From Thermoactinospora rubra (GTDB lineage Bacteria; Actinomycetota; Actinomycetes; Streptosporangiales; Streptosporangiaceae), in the NCBI RefSeq assembly GCF_002093975.1, contig NZ_KZ084329.1, positions 204,173-268,172 of the forward strand: a DNA stretch of 64,000 nucleotides. The letters run 5' to 3'. A program made the position numbers and the translations under genes. The notes beneath the pieces were generated by a model, which had not been told where the DNA came from, made no database searches, and saw nothing but the letters and a program-made list of their open reading frames with translations. This document shows positions 1 through 8,683 of the stretch, piece after piece (the stretch's first letter is position 1; each line of letters begins with the position of its first letter).

Positions 1-249
1 CCCGGCCAGCAGGCCGGACCCGCCGCAGTAGTCCTCCTCCAGCAGCTCGACCGGCTCGCCCGCGTCGAGGACGCCGCCCTCGACGCCCATCGCCACCTCG
101 GCCAGCAGCAGCAGCTTGCCCACGCTGGCCAGCGGCAGCTCCACGGCGGCGTTGAGCGACAGGACCGGCTCGCCGCCGAGGCGCGCCTCCACGGCGAGCG
201 TCCCCGGACACTCGGCGGCGATCTTCTCCAGCGTCTCCAGCTCGGTCAC
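1..249 (-). CDS. Class A beta-lactamase-like serine hydrolase, N-terminal part, cut by window edge
   Basis: The 83 visible codons start at a GTG at 249 and run off the left edge. The N-terminus reads VTELETLEKIAAECPG, followed by ELPLASVGKLLLLAEV, in which SVGK fits the S-x-x-K nucleophile motif of class A beta-lactamases and their non-lactamase relatives. No signal peptide is visible before the catalytic motif, so the product is probably cytosolic and may be a relative of the beta-lactamase2 family rather than a secreted resistance enzyme. The C-terminal KTG region is outside the window, so activity cannot be judged. Confidence 0.65.
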   Translation of the reverse strand, partial: MTELETLEKIAAECPGTLAVEARLGGEPVLSLNAAVELPLASVGKLLLLAEVAMGVEGGVLDAGEPVELLEEDYCGGSGLLAG

Positions 250-929
250 AGCGTGACGATCCCTCCCCGTCGGGTCCCGGCCAGCGCTCCGTCGCACGCC
301 ACCACCTCGCCACCGGGGGCGGGGGATCGGCGAGGGCAGCGGCACCGCCCACCGTACCGGGGCCGAACACCACCAGGTCCGTGTGGGCGGGTTCGCGATG
401 CGGGTCTGGTGGGGAAGGTCCGCGAGTGCGGGTCTCGTGGGGCGGGTCGCGTGGGGCGGGTCTGCGTGGGCGCCGTCGCGCAGCACGCCCCGCCTCGCCC
501 CACCCTGCCCGCCCGGACCGTCGCCATGCCGGTCATCCCCTGCGCCGCCCGCTCGAGCGTGAGCAGCCCTTCTCACGGGCGTGGCGGTCCGGCTCGACGT
601 GGTGGAAGAGCGGGTCGCCGTCGAGGCATCTCCTCGCGGACGGGCGGTCCGGCTCCCCGTGGGAAGGTTCCGGCGACGAGCGCGTACGGCCGCCCGGGGT
701 ACGGCCCGCCCGGGCTACGGCACGCCGTCCGAGCCGATCACTGCGCCGACCTGTACGGCGCGCCGTACACCGCCGCCCTGGTCCCGCGCCGCCCCCACGC
801 CACTGCCCGCCCCGTCACCGTCGTCGGCGGGCGCTGCGAGAACGGCGACCTGCGCCGTGCGGCGGGCGGGCGCGCGTCGTCGTCCGGCGTGAGACCGAGG
901 AGGACCCGCTGCGCCCGTACCCTCGACCG
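250..929. other. 680-bp gap without a convincing gene
   Basis: All open frames here are arginine/proline/alanine-rich products of GC-rich sequence and none resembles a protein family. About 381-475 holds a degenerate G-rich repeat built on CGGGTCTsGTGGGG (copies near 400, 430, 445 and 460). A second duplicated phrase, GCGGTCCGGCTC, occurs near 583 and 645. TACGGCCCGCCCGGG-like phrases near 690-715 resemble the Gly-Tyr-Pro coding repeats of the neighbouring propeller gene. It may be a decayed gene or simply a long promoter region. Confidence 0.5.
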
Positions 930-2720
930 TCACCGCAGCACGGCCGCCGCCGGATGCATGAAGCTGTTGCTGACCATGAGCAGTTCCTCGCCGGTGAAGG
1001 TCAGCTGGCTGGTGTAGGGCATGAAGATCAGGTCACGGGGGTAGGGCGGCCCCATCGGCGTCGCCCTACCGTCCGACACCCGCATGCGGAACGCCTGGGG
1101 CGGCTCCTCCGCCGTCCCCGTGCGCATCGCGATCACCGTGTCGCCGTCGACGCCGACCGGGACCGCGGTGTTCTTCTCGCCCAGCGACCCGGCCCAGCGC
1201 ACCTTTCCGGAACGCAGGTCGAAGGCCACCACCTGGTTGGTGTCGCGGATCTCGGTGACCTGGCGCTTGCGCGTCACCCCGACGAGCACGTCGCCGGAGA
1301 CGGCCAGATGGTGGCGGGGGTAGTCCTGCGAGGTCACGCCGATCCCCGACAGGTCCAGCTCGCCGAAGTCACCCTTGGCGGGGATGACGTGCCGGACCTG
1401 GCCCGTCTCGCCGAGCGTGATCAGCCGTGCCCCGCCCTCCAGGGAGGAGTTCACCACCACCGGCGGATCGGCGGACAACAGGCGCAGGTTGACGCCGGAG
1501 TCGTCGCCCACGGTGTCCTCCGGCAGGTACACGCGCCACCGCTGCCGGCCCGAGGCCGGGTCGAGGGCGTACACCCCGAGCGGGTACGGCTCCTCGCACG
1601 CGGCCAGCAGCACGGCGGCGTCGGCCCGCGGCATCACGTCGACGAACGTGCAGCTGGAGTCGCCGTTCTTGGCGGGGACGTCCTTGACCTCCCACGCCCG
1701 CCCGCCGTCCGCGGCGTCCAGACCCACCACGCTCCAGCCGTAGGCGACCACCACCGTGTCACCGGCGCGCGACAGCGCGACCTGCTTGGGCGGCGAGCTG
1801 CCGATGCGGCGCAGCGTCCTGACGTTGAAGGTCTGCTCCAGGGACGCCTTCCAGCGCATGCGGCCCGTGGCCGGGTCGAGCATGGCCACGAACAGGCAGT
1901 CCTGGTGCTTGAACGCCGGATTCACGGTCGAGGCCCGCACCGGGCCGTAGGCCACGGCGATGCCGCCGTCCGCGTCTTCGCGGGTGACGCCGCAGAACCG
2001 GCCGCCGCCGGGCGGCCGCGTCTGCCACAGCGGCCTGCCCGAGGCGCGGTCGTAGGCGCGTACCGCCAGCTCGTCGGCCCTGACCACGGCCCGGTCGGTG
2101 AGCCAGCCGTGCAGAAGGGTCTCGACCGGCGAGCCGCCGCGGGGCGACTTGGGCAACTGCCAGGCGACCTTTCCCGACAGCTCGCCGGTGTCCTTCTCGC
2201 CGCCCTCGCCGTCGCCCGTGCCGTCCGAGGTCTCGCCGGTCTCGCCCTGCTCGCGGCCGGCCTGGACGCCGCCGGGGGAGTCCTTGCCCGGCAGGAAGAC
2301 GACCAGGGCCGCCACGAGGGCCGCGACCAGCAGGCCGCTGACGACCGCCACGGGGATCAGCCAGCCGCGTGACCCCGCGGGCCGCCGCCCAGGTGGGGGC
2401 GGGCCGCCGGGTCCTGGATACAGCCCGCCGGGACCTGGATACGGGCCGCCGGGACCCGGGTACGGCCCGCCTGGGCCGCCTGTGCCGCCCGGCCATGGCG
2501 CTCCCGCTGGTGGCCGGCCTGGATGCGGACCTCCCGGGTGGGCGGGGCCGGGATGCGGGCCGCCTCCCGGATGAGGCGGCCCGGCCGGAGGACGCGGCTG
2601 CCACGGCGCCCCCTCCGGCGGCGGGCCGTACCCTTGCCCCTCCGATGGCGTGCCCTGCCCCCAGCCGGGCGGGCCGTACGGTCCCCCCGGCTGAGATCGC
2701 CGATCCTGCGCGTCGGTCAC
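930..2720 (-). CDS. Membrane-anchored PQQ-like beta-propeller protein with Pro/Gly-rich head
   Basis: 596 aa from GTG 2720 (product begins VTDAQDRRS). An upstream ATG at 2780 is possible but would overlap the divergent acyltransferase promoter. Residues 10-118 are proline/glycine-rich with GGPYPGPG repeats, residues about 120-143 form one membrane helix (WLIPVAVVSGLLVAALVAAL), and the rest is extracytoplasmic with repeated blades such as ARAYDRASGRPLWQ, MLDPATGRMRWKASL and VVAFDLRSGKVRWAGSL, the AxDxxTGxxxW pattern of PQQ-like (quinoprotein dehydrogenase-like) propellers. No enzymatic residues were identified. Similar actinobacterial proteins resemble BamB-like or kinase-sensor propellers, and a structural or sensing role is the safest inference. 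Confidence 0.8.
   Translation of the reverse strand: MTDAQDRRSQPGGPYGPPGWGQGTPSEGQGYGPPPEGAPWQPRPPAGPPHPGGGPHPGPAHPGGPHPGRPPAGAPWPGGTGGPGGPYPGPGGPYPGPGGLYPGPGGPPPPGRRPAGSRGWLIPVAVVSGLLVAALVAALVVFLPGKDSPGGVQAGREQGETGETSDGTGDGEGGEKDTGELSGKVAWQLPKSPRGGSPVETLLHGWLTDRAVVRADELAVRAYDRASGRPLWQTRPPGGGRFCGVTREDADGGIAVAYGPVRASTVNPAFKHQDCLFVAMLDPATGRMRWKASLEQTFNVRTLRRIGSSPPKQVALSRAGDTVVVAYGWSVVGLDAADGGRAWEVKDVPAKNGDSSCTFVDVMPRADAAVLLAACEEPYPLGVYALDPASGRQRWRVYLPEDTVGDDSGVNLRLLSADPPVVVNSSLEGGARLITLGETGQVRHVIPAKGDFGELDLSGIGVTSQDYPRHHLAVSGDVLVGVTRKRQVTEIRDTNQVVAFDLRSGKVRWAGSLGEKNTAVPVGVDGDTVIAMRTGTAEEPPQAFRMRVSDGRATPMGPPYPRDLIFMPYTSQLTFTGEELLMVSNSFMHPAAAVLR
2407..2469 (-). repeat. Three tandem 21-bp repeats in the Pro/Gly-rich head
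   Basis: Three adjacent 21-bp units (2407-2427, 2428-2448, 2449-2469), each a variant of CCGGGACCTGGATACGGGCC on the plus strand. On the coding strand they give repeated YPGPGG heptads. In-frame gain or loss of units would change the length of the disordered cytoplasmic head without a frameshift. Confidence 0.85.
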
Positions 2721-2814
2721 GTAGAACCCCCGTGGTGCCTCTGGTGCAGATGGAACCAATGTGACATATGTGGCGTCCAATGTGCGTGCACAAGCCCCTC
2801 CCCCCGGAGCGCCC

Positions 2815-3966
2815 GTGACGGCCCGGCACGCACGCGGCGACGGACGCCTCGCCGAGCTCGACCTCCTTCGTTTCCTCGCAGCCCTGCTGGTGCTGGCCTT
2901 CCACTACCTGGTCGCCTTCGCGTCCGTCTGGGGCGAGCGGCCCTCGGAGCTGTTCCCCGCCCTCGCGCCGCTGGCCGGGCTGGGCATCCTCGGCGTCGAG
3001 CTGTTCTTCATGATCAGCGGCTTCGTCATCCTCATGACCGTGTGGGGGAGGGGCCTCGGCTCCTTCGCCTGGTCCCGGTTCGTCCGCTTGTATCCCGCCT
3101 ACTGGCTCAGCCTCGCCGCCGTCGTCGCCGTCACCGCCCTGGCCGCCGTCAAGGGCCCGGACGCCAGGCTCGACGCGGGGGAGTACGCGGTCAACGCCAC
3201 CATGGTCCAGCGCCTGTTCGGCGTCCCCGACGCCAACGGCGTCTACTGGTCCCTGTGGGCCGAGCTGCGCTTCTACCTGCTCATGGCCCTGATGGTGCTG
3301 GTCGGCATCACCTACCGCCGCATCCTGGCCTTCATGGCCTGCTGGCTGGCCGCCGCCGCCGTCGTCGAGTGGAGTCCCCAGCTCGGCTCGCTCCTCGGCC
3401 TGGAGTGGCTGGCCGGCCTGGAGACGACCAAGCTCGTCACCGAGGCCGTCATGCCGCGCTACGCGCCCTACTTCGTCGCCGGCATGGCCCTCTACCTCAT
3501 CCGCAGGCACGGCTCGGCCTGGCTGCCCTGGCTCATGGTCGTGGCCGGCTGGGTCATGGCCCTGCACGCGGCGCTCGAACGGGTCGGCGGCCGCATCGCC
3601 AAGGCGGGCTTCAAGGCCATGCCCGTCACCGACGCCGGCGTGATCGTCACCATCACCCTGATCTTCGCGGTCATGTCCCTCGTCGCCCTCGGACTGCTGC
3701 GGCTGCCCGCCTCCAGGGCGCTCACCGGGCTGGGCGGCACCACCTACCCGCTGTACCTGTTCCACACGCCGGTCGCGGTGGCCCTCATCCCGGCCCTCCG
3801 TGACGCGATGCCCCCCTGGCTCCTCGCCACCCTCACCACCCTGGCCGCGATAGGACTGTCCTATCTCGTCTACGCCTGCGTCGAACGCCCGATCCAGCGG
3901 CTGCTGCGGCCCCGCCGTACGCCCACGCCTCCCGTGGTGACGCGGGAAAAGGCTGCGGTGCCATAA
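2815..3966 (+). CDS. Acyltransferase 3 family membrane protein (OafA/YrhL type)
   Basis: 383 aa from GTG 2815, preceded by GGAG about 6 nt upstream. The in-frame GTG at 2761 would overlap the divergent gene's leader. The protein opens with LAELDLLRFLAALLVLAFHY, the R/H signature of the acyltransferase 3 family, followed by about ten hydrophobic segments and a basic C-terminus. Such proteins move acetyl or other acyl groups onto surface sugars or lipids from the cytoplasmic side of the membrane; the substrate cannot be deduced here. It is divergent from the propeller gene and ends 99 bp before dop, with no indication that it belongs to the proteasome pathway. Confidence 0.88.
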   Translation: MTARHARGDGRLAELDLLRFLAALLVLAFHYLVAFASVWGERPSELFPALAPLAGLGILGVELFFMISGFVILMTVWGRGLGSFAWSRFVRLYPAYWLSLAAVVAVTALAAVKGPDARLDAGEYAVNATMVQRLFGVPDANGVYWSLWAELRFYLLMALMVLVGITYRRILAFMACWLAAAAVVEWSPQLGSLLGLEWLAGLETTKLVTEAVMPRYAPYFVAGMALYLIRRHGSAWLPWLMVVAGWVMALHAALERVGGRIAKAGFKAMPVTDAGVIVTITLIFAVMSLVALGLLRLPASRALTGLGGTTYPLYLFHTPVAVALIPALRDAMPPWLLATLTTLAAIGLSYLVYACVERPIQRLLRPRRTPTPPVVTREKAAVP

Positions 3967-3996
3967 CTCTGTGGCCTCGGGGCACTGTGAAGGGCA

Positions 3997-4002
3997 TAGG
4001 CT
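3997..4002 (+). promoter_or_regulatory. Candidate dop -10 element
   Basis: TAGGCT lies 63 bp before the chosen dop start and just after the acyltransferase stop. It fits the TAnnnT form of other promoters in this window, but no good -35 is visible. The AT-rich CATATAAA at about 4008 is an alternative. Confidence 0.4.
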
Positions 4003-4065
4003 CGGGCATATAAACGGCGGAAAGACAGCTCAGGTGAGCTTCCGGTCGAACGGATGAGGGTGCGC

Positions 4066-5580
4066 ATGACGGTGCGTCGGGTGATGGGCATCGAGACCGA
4101 GTACGGAATCTCCGTACCTGGCCAGCCAGGCGCCAACGCGATGGTCACCTCCTCCCAGGTGGTGAACGCCTACCTGGCGGCCTCCGCCGCCAGGGCGCGC
4201 AGGGCGCGATGGGACTTCGAGGAGGAGAACCCTCTGCGCGACGCGCGGGGCTTCGATCTGGCCCGCGAGGTCGCCGACCCCAGTCAGCTCACCGACGAGG
4301 ACCTGGGGCTGGCCAACGTCATCCTCACCAACGGGGCGCGGCTGTACGTCGACCACGCCCACCCGGAGTACTCCACGCCGGAGTGCACCAACCCCCGCGC
4401 GGCGGTCATCTGGGACAAGGCGGGGGAGCGGGTGATGTACGACGCGGCCACCCGGGCCTCGGCCATCCCCACCAACGCGCCCATCCAGCTCTACAAGAAC
4501 AACACCGACGCCAAGGGCGCCTCCTACGGCTGCCACGAGAACTACCTCATGCGCCGCGCCACGCCGTTCGCGGACATCGTGCGGCACCTGACGCCGTTCT
4601 TCGTCTCCCGCCAGGTCGTCGTCGGCGCGGGCAAGGTCGGCATCGGCCAGGACTCGCGCGGCGAGGGCTTCCAGATCAGCCAGCGGGCCGACTTCTTCGA
4701 GGTCGAGGTGGGCCTGGAGACCACGCTCAAGCGGCCGATCATCAACACCCGGGACGAGCCGCACGCCGATCCGGAGAAGTACCGCCGGCTGCACGTGATC
4801 ATCGGCGACGCCAACATGTCGGAAATTTCGACATATCTGAAGCTGGGGACCACGGCCCTCGTGCTCGCCATGATCGAGGACAACTTCCTCACCCGCGACC
4901 TCACCGTCGACAACCCCGTCCAGGCGCTGCGGGCCGTCTCCCACGACCCCACGTGCCGCTACCAGGTCCCCATGCGCGACGGGCGCAAGCTCACCGCCAT
5001 CCAGATCCAGATGGAGTACCTGGAGCAGGCCCGCAAGTACGTCGAGGAACGCGGCACCGCCAACGAGGAGATGACCAAGGACGTCCTGGACCGCTGGGAG
5101 TCCGTCCTCGCCCGCCTGGCCGACGACCCCATGCAGCTGTCCCGCGAGCTGGACTGGGTCGCCAAGCTCGAACTCCTCGAGGGCTACCGCAGCCGCGACG
5201 GCCTGGCCTGGTCCCACCCGCGGCTGCAACTGGTCGACCTGCAGTACTCCGACATCCGCCCCGACCGCGGGCTGTACAACCGGCTGGTCGCCCGCGGCCG
5301 CATGCAGCGGCTGGTCACCGAGGAAGAGGTCCAGCGCGCGGTGGAGAACCCGCCCACCGACACCCGCGCCTACTTCCGCGGCCGCTGCCTGGCCCAGTAC
5401 AGCGACTCGGTGGCCGCCGCCTCCTGGGACTCGGTCATCTTCGACATCCCGGGCCGGGAATCCCTCCAGCGGGTCCCGACCCTCGAACCGCTGCGAGGCA
5501 CCAAGGCCCACGTGGGCGAGCTGTTCGACCGCTGCCGCACCGCCGCCGAGCTGGTGGCCGCGCTGACCGGCGGCGAGTAG
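4066..5580 (+). CDS. dop: Dop, deamidase/depupylase of Pup
   Basis: 504 aa from ATG 4066, chosen because GAGGG lies 6 nt upstream and the product begins [14 protein letters not shown] as in the family; an ATG 12 bp upstream lacks a better site. Dop is a glutamine-synthetase-like enzyme that deamidates the C-terminal Gln of Pup to Glu and removes Pup from substrates. Family hallmarks are visible: ETEYG near the N-terminus, the Dop-specific segment around [57 protein letters not shown] and [10 protein letters not shown]. It is a paralogue of PafA at 12118. It opens the pupylation locus, with pup downstream beyond one oppositely oriented gene. Confidence 0.96.
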   Translation: MTVRRVMGIETEYGISVPGQPGANAMVTSSQVVNAYLAASAARARRARWDFEEENPLRDARGFDLAREVADPSQLTDEDLGLANVILTNGARLYVDHAHPEYSTPECTNPRAAVIWDKAGERVMYDAATRASAIPTNAPIQLYKNNTDAKGASYGCHENYLMRRATPFADIVRHLTPFFVSRQVVVGAGKVGIGQDSRGEGFQISQRADFFEVEVGLETTLKRPIINTRDEPHADPEKYRRLHVIIGDANMSEISTYLKLGTTALVLAMIEDNFLTRDLTVDNPVQALRAVSHDPTCRYQVPMRDGRKLTAIQIQMEYLEQARKYVEERGTANEEMTKDVLDRWESVLARLADDPMQLSRELDWVAKLELLEGYRSRDGLAWSHPRLQLVDLQYSDIRPDRGLYNRLVARGRMQRLVTEEEVQRAVENPPTDTRAYFRGRCLAQYSDSVAAASWDSVIFDIPGRESLQRVPTLEPLRGTKAHVGELFDRCRTAAELVAALTGGE

Positions 5581-5630
5581 CCCCGGCCGCTCGATCCGGT
5601 ACGGCGGGGCGATGCCGTACCGGATATGAA

Positions 5631-5647
5631 TCTACAAAGTAAAGGCG
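5631..5647 (+). repeat. Interspersed motif, copy 1
   Basis: TCTACAAAGTAAAGGCG, in the convergent gap between the dop stop (5580) and the stop of the minus-strand membrane gene (5654). Copies 2-4 lie at 23208, 44993 and 53268 in the same orientation. The core TAC-AAA-GTA is a dyad. Confidence 0.8.
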
Positions 5648-5653
5648 TTCGGT

Positions 5654-6058
5654 TCAGAGCAAACCGATGCCGAGAAGCACCGTGCCCACCGCCAGGCAGG
5701 CGCCGCCGGCGAAGGTCAGCCAGATCAACCGGTTCGGCTTGGTGTCGACCGGGCGGACGACCGACAGGAAGAAGCCCAGCGGCATCAGGATCGGCGCGGC
5801 CACGATGAGGGTCCGCACCAGCGCCCGCATGCCGTCGGACAGGTCGGCCTGGTCGACGTACAGCATCGCCACCAGGCTGAACAGCACCAGCACGCCGGCG
5901 TGCGCGTGCCCGGCGCGCCACAGCCCGCGCCGCACGGGGTTGTCGCGGTAGCCGGGCACGTTGCGCATGAGGAACGTCAGCAGGGTGACACCGCCGTAGG
6001 CGATGCCGGGGACCGTGATGAGGAGCACGCCTGCGGTGCTCAGCGACGAGGGGGACAT
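5654..6058 (-). CDS. Small four-helix membrane protein of unknown function
   Basis: 134 aa from ATG 6058, which has GGAGG 6 nt upstream; longer upstream starts would read through the promoter. Four hydrophobic segments are visible (around residues 7-30, 50-68, 82-105 and 113-133). A histidine-rich phrase, RAGHAHAGVLVL, sits at the start of helix 2 and could bind metal or heme, which is speculation. I do not recognise the family. The gene is inserted between dop and pup on the opposite strand and has its own strongly formed promoter with an embedded operator, so it is probably controlled independently of the proteasome genes. Confidence 0.75.
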   Translation of the reverse strand: MSPSSLSTAGVLLITVPGIAYGGVTLLTFLMRNVPGYRDNPVRRGLWRAGHAHAGVLVLFSLVAMLYVDQADLSDGMRALVRTLIVAAPILMPLGFFLSVVRPVDTKPNRLIWLTFAGGACLAVGTVLLGIGLL

Positions 6059-6076
6059 CTCGCACCTCCGCGTCCC

Positions 6077-6105
6077 AGTATTGGATAGTATAGCTATCCA
6101 GTCAA
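6077..6105 (-). promoter_or_regulatory. Promoter with an operator filling the -35/-10 spacer
   Basis: On the minus strand: TTGACT (6100-6105), a spacer of exactly 17 bp, then AATACT (6077-6082). The spacer (6083-6099) is itself an inverted repeat, GGATAG-CTATA-CTATCC. The start codon of the membrane gene lies 18 bp beyond the -10. A dimeric repressor bound in the spacer would block RNA polymerase. No regulator gene is adjacent. Confidence 0.75.
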
Positions 6106-6144
6106 GTGAGGAAGATCGCGAGCCCGGCGACGCGAAACTGTCGT

Positions 6145-6150
6145 TAGGTT
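6145..6150 (+). promoter_or_regulatory. Candidate pup -10 element
   Basis: TAGGTT, 47 bp before the pup start, leaving a leader of about 40 nt that ends in a GGAGGTGG ribosome site. No convincing -35 is seen. Confidence 0.5.
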
Positions 6151-6197
6151 GGGGAAGATATCTGTGAGAAGCAGTCCCCCAAGCGGAGGTGGCAGAC

Positions 6198-6407
6198 ATG
6201 GCGACCAAGGACACCGGCGGCCAGAAGCAGGCCGGGCGGCGCGAGGGCGAGGTCGAGGAGACCGAGGCGACGGCGGCGGCCGATGTGCAGGAGCGGCACG
6301 AGAAGCTGACCGACGACGTCGACGCAATTCTGGACGAAATCGACGAAGTTCTCGAAGAGAACGCAGAGGAATTTGTCAGGAGCTATGTCCAAAAAGGCGG
6401 CCAATAG
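6198..6407 (+). CDS. pup: Pup, prokaryotic ubiquitin-like protein
   Basis: 69 aa from ATG 6198, with GGAGG immediately upstream; a GTG at 6189 lies inside that ribosome site and is rejected. Pup is an intrinsically disordered tag that is ligated through its C-terminal glutamate to substrate lysines by PafA. The protein shows the expected acidic body, the central helix region LTDDVDAILDEIDEVLEENAEEFVRSYVQ, which binds the proteasomal ATPase coiled coil, and the C-terminal KGGQ. Because the last residue is Gln, Dop must deamidate it before conjugation. The HNH gene follows 33 bp downstream and is probably co-transcribed. Confidence 0.98.
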   Translation: MATKDTGGQKQAGRREGEVEETEATAAADVQERHEKLTDDVDAILDEIDEVLEENAEEFVRSYVQKGGQ

Positions 6408-6440
6408 GGGAAATCGGACACACGAAGGGAGGTAAACCGG

Positions 6441-7427
6441 GTGGAAACACCGGAGGCTCTAAAGTGCTGCCCGGACTGCGGTGAGGAAAAACCTGTATCG
6501 GAGTTCGGGCTAAATAGGCGGATGGCCGATGGACGCGCTCGCTACTGCAAGGCCTGCTTCCGGCTGCGGTCCCAGTGCAGCTATCGCAAGCGCAAGGCGG
6601 AGCAGGGCAAGAAAGTGCGTGAGCGTGTAGAGGTTCCACCTGGACACAAATATTGTCCGCGCTGCAGGGAAATAAAGCTGCGCGATGAATTCGGCCGGAA
6701 CAGGGCGCAGAAAGATGGGTTGGCGGCCTACTGCAAGCCCTGCCATACTATCGTGATGCGGGAAAACAAGATAAAGAAGTACGGGAGCGAGCGAAATTAC
6801 ATGCTCCAGTACCGCTATGGCATTACCGAGGACGATTTCCAGCGCATGCTCGCCCAGCAGGGCGGGCTGTGCGCCATCTGCCGCGACGTGGAGGCGACGC
6901 ACGTCGACCACTGCCACGACACCGGGCAGGTGCGCGGCCTGCTGTGTTTCAACTGCAACAACGCGCTGGGGCACTTCCGCGACTGCGTGGCCACCATGAC
7001 GTTGGCGGCGCTGTATCTGGAGGGCTACGACTACTGGCCGGACTTCGTGGTGCTGCCGAAGCAGCGCTCCAGGTCCACAGCCCGGACCCGGACGTATCAC
7101 CTGACCCGGCGGTATCGGCTCCGTGAGGAGGACGTGGAGCGGATGATCGAGGATCAGCTTGGCCTGTGTGCCGTCTGCTGGTCGAATCCTCCCGAGCACG
7201 TCGACCACTGCCACGAGTCCGGCCTCGTCCGCAAGGCTCTGTGCCTGCCGTGCAACTCCGGTATCGGGCAGTTCAGGGACGATGCGCGGAACGCCTGGCA
7301 GGCCGTCTCGTATGTGGAGGGGCCGCCGCGGGAGGAGCTGGAGCTGTCGGAGGAGGAACTGGTCCGGGCCGCCGACGAGGAGCTGGTGAGGGTGCTCGAT
7401 CACCTGTCCGAGGCGACGATGGTGTGA
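6441..7427 (+). CDS. Tandem HNH (endonuclease VII-like) protein with two zinc ribbons
   Basis: 328 aa from GTG 6441, with GGGAGG about 8 nt upstream. Two N-terminal zinc ribbons (C10/C13...C36/C39 and C72/C75...C98/C101) are followed by two endonuclease VII-type treble-clef HNH units: C144/C147, VDHCH at 155-159 and C169/C172; then C243/C246, VDHCH at 254-258 and C268/C271. Both units keep Cys ligands, the D-H-x-H core and the N of LCFNCNN/LCLPCNS. Phage T4 endonuclease VII resolves branched DNA; nuclease activity here is inference. A single-HNH relative next to pup occurs in other actinobacteria by recollection. The position directly after pup suggests a link to the proteasome or DNA-damage pathway. 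Confidence 0.85.
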   Translation: METPEALKCCPDCGEEKPVSEFGLNRRMADGRARYCKACFRLRSQCSYRKRKAEQGKKVRERVEVPPGHKYCPRCREIKLRDEFGRNRAQKDGLAAYCKPCHTIVMRENKIKKYGSERNYMLQYRYGITEDDFQRMLAQQGGLCAICRDVEATHVDHCHDTGQVRGLLCFNCNNALGHFRDCVATMTLAALYLEGYDYWPDFVVLPKQRSRSTARTRTYHLTRRYRLREEDVERMIEDQLGLCAVCWSNPPEHVDHCHESGLVRKALCLPCNSGIGQFRDDARNAWQAVSYVEGPPREELELSEEELVRAADEELVRVLDHLSEATMV

Positions 7428-7505
7428 CGGGCGGCTTTCCGGCCGACTGTGCGGGGGCGGTGGGGCGGGTCGGCGGTGGGGCGTGAGTTCGGTCCTTGCG
7501 GTGGG

Positions 7506-8537
7506 TCAGTTCTTGGGCTCGTATTCCACGCCGACGCCGATCAGCCGTACCGGCCTGGTGAGGTCGAAGCGGTCCAGGATGGCCACGGCCGTGGTGTCGA
7601 CGGCGTCGGGGTCGGTGGTGGGGGAGGGGAGCTTGGTCTGACGGGTGAGGGTGTCGAACGGCCTGAAGCGGATCTTGACAGTGACGCGGACGATCCGGCG
7701 GCCCGCGTCGTCGGCCTCTGCGGCCAGGCGGCGCGCGAAGGCCGACACGTGGGCGGAGATTTCCTCCGGTGAGGTGAGGTCCTGGGTGAAGGTGGCCTCG
7801 CGGCTGTGGCCGCGGGGGATCCATGGGGTGTCGCTGACGGTGGCCTCGCCCTTGCCGAGCGCGAGGTAGCGCAGCCATGGCCCGTTGGTGGGGCCGAAGC
7901 GTTCGGCGAGGTCGGCGGGGTCGGCGGCGGCCAGCTGGTTGACGGTGTGGATGCCCATGGCGGCGAGTTTGGCGGCGGTCTTGTCGCCGATGCCCCACAG
8001 GGCGGTGGTGGGGCGTTCGCCCATGACGGCCGTCCAGTCGTCGCCGGTCAGGCGCGCGACTCCGGCGGGTTTGCGGAATCCGGCGGCGAGCTTGGCCTGG
8101 TGCTTGTTGTCGCCGATGCCGATGGAGCAGGTCAGGCCGGTGCGTTCGTGGACGGCGCGCTGGATGTCGCGGGCCAGCGCCTCGGGGTCGTCGGTGCGGC
8201 AGCCGAGGAAGGCCTCGTCCAGGCCCCAGACCTCCACGACGACGGGGAAGGTGCGCAGGACGTCCATGACCTGGGCGGAGACGGTTTCGTAGGCGGGCAG
8301 GTCGACCGGCAGGAAGATCGCGTCGGGGCATTTGCGGTGGGCGGTGCGCATGGGCATGCCGGAGTGCACGCCGTACTGCCTGGCCTCGTAGGAGGCGGTG
8401 GACACGACGGTGCGGGGGCGGGTGGGGTCGCCGTCGGCGCCGACGATCACGGGCCGGCCGCGGAGTTCGGGGTTGCGCAGGGTCTCGACGGCCGCCATGA
8501 AGGAGTCGAGGTCGACGTGGAGGATCCAGTTCCTCAT
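7506..8537 (-). CDS. dinB: Y-family DNA polymerase, DinB2-like
   Basis: 343 aa from ATG 8537. The order is palm/fingers (HVDLDSFMAAVE near the N-terminus with the first metal Asp, and EVWGLDEAFLG with the catalytic Asp-Glu pair), thumb with helix-hairpin-helix (ALWGIGDKTAAKLAAMGI) and little finger (residues about 230-340). The sequence closely resembles mycobacterial DinB2, including VWGxDEAxLG in place of the classical SIDEAY. It ends at EYEPKN without a QLxLF-type clamp-binding tail, again as in DinB2. It should perform error-prone or ribonucleotide-tolerant synthesis past lesions. It is convergent with the HNH gene and sits inside the proteasome locus. Confidence 0.93.
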   Translation of the reverse strand: MRNWILHVDLDSFMAAVETLRNPELRGRPVIVGADGDPTRPRTVVSTASYEARQYGVHSGMPMRTAHRKCPDAIFLPVDLPAYETVSAQVMDVLRTFPVVVEVWGLDEAFLGCRTDDPEALARDIQRAVHERTGLTCSIGIGDNKHQAKLAAGFRKPAGVARLTGDDWTAVMGERPTTALWGIGDKTAAKLAAMGIHTVNQLAAADPADLAERFGPTNGPWLRYLALGKGEATVSDTPWIPRGHSREATFTQDLTSPEEISAHVSAFARRLAAEADDAGRRIVRVTVKIRFRPFDTLTRQTKLPSPTTDPDAVDTTAVAILDRFDLTRPVRLIGVGVEYEPKN

Positions 8538-8683
8538 GGCTCCCAGTGTTCAGCAAACCGGTCGTCGATGGAGACCAGGGCGCGGGTACGGCGTGGCACG
8601 GCCCGGGCGTGGGTGTAGCCGTCCGGGCCGGTGAGGCGGGGCCGGCCGGGTGGGGTACGGCGGCGCCGGCGGGGCCGGCCGGG

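Noticed and set aside
381..2372. Long plus-strand open frame opposite the propeller gene
   Set aside because: Arg/Pro/Gly/His-rich shadow of a GC-rich gene; no family features, and the minus strand has a coherent propeller protein.
1759..3765. 668-codon minus-strand frame spanning two genes
   Set aside because: Antisense to the acyltransferase and out of frame with the propeller gene; composition is that of a shadow.
4030..5511. Long antisense frame in dop, and similar ones in pafA, helY and the MFS gene
   Set aside because: Typical high-GC antisense frames; the opposite strand encodes unmistakable families.
2761..6200. Proteasomal ATPase gene (arc/mpa) next to dop
   Set aside because: The genes left of dop are an acyltransferase and a propeller protein; no AAA ATPase with a coiled-coil/OB fold occurs in the proteasome locus of this window.
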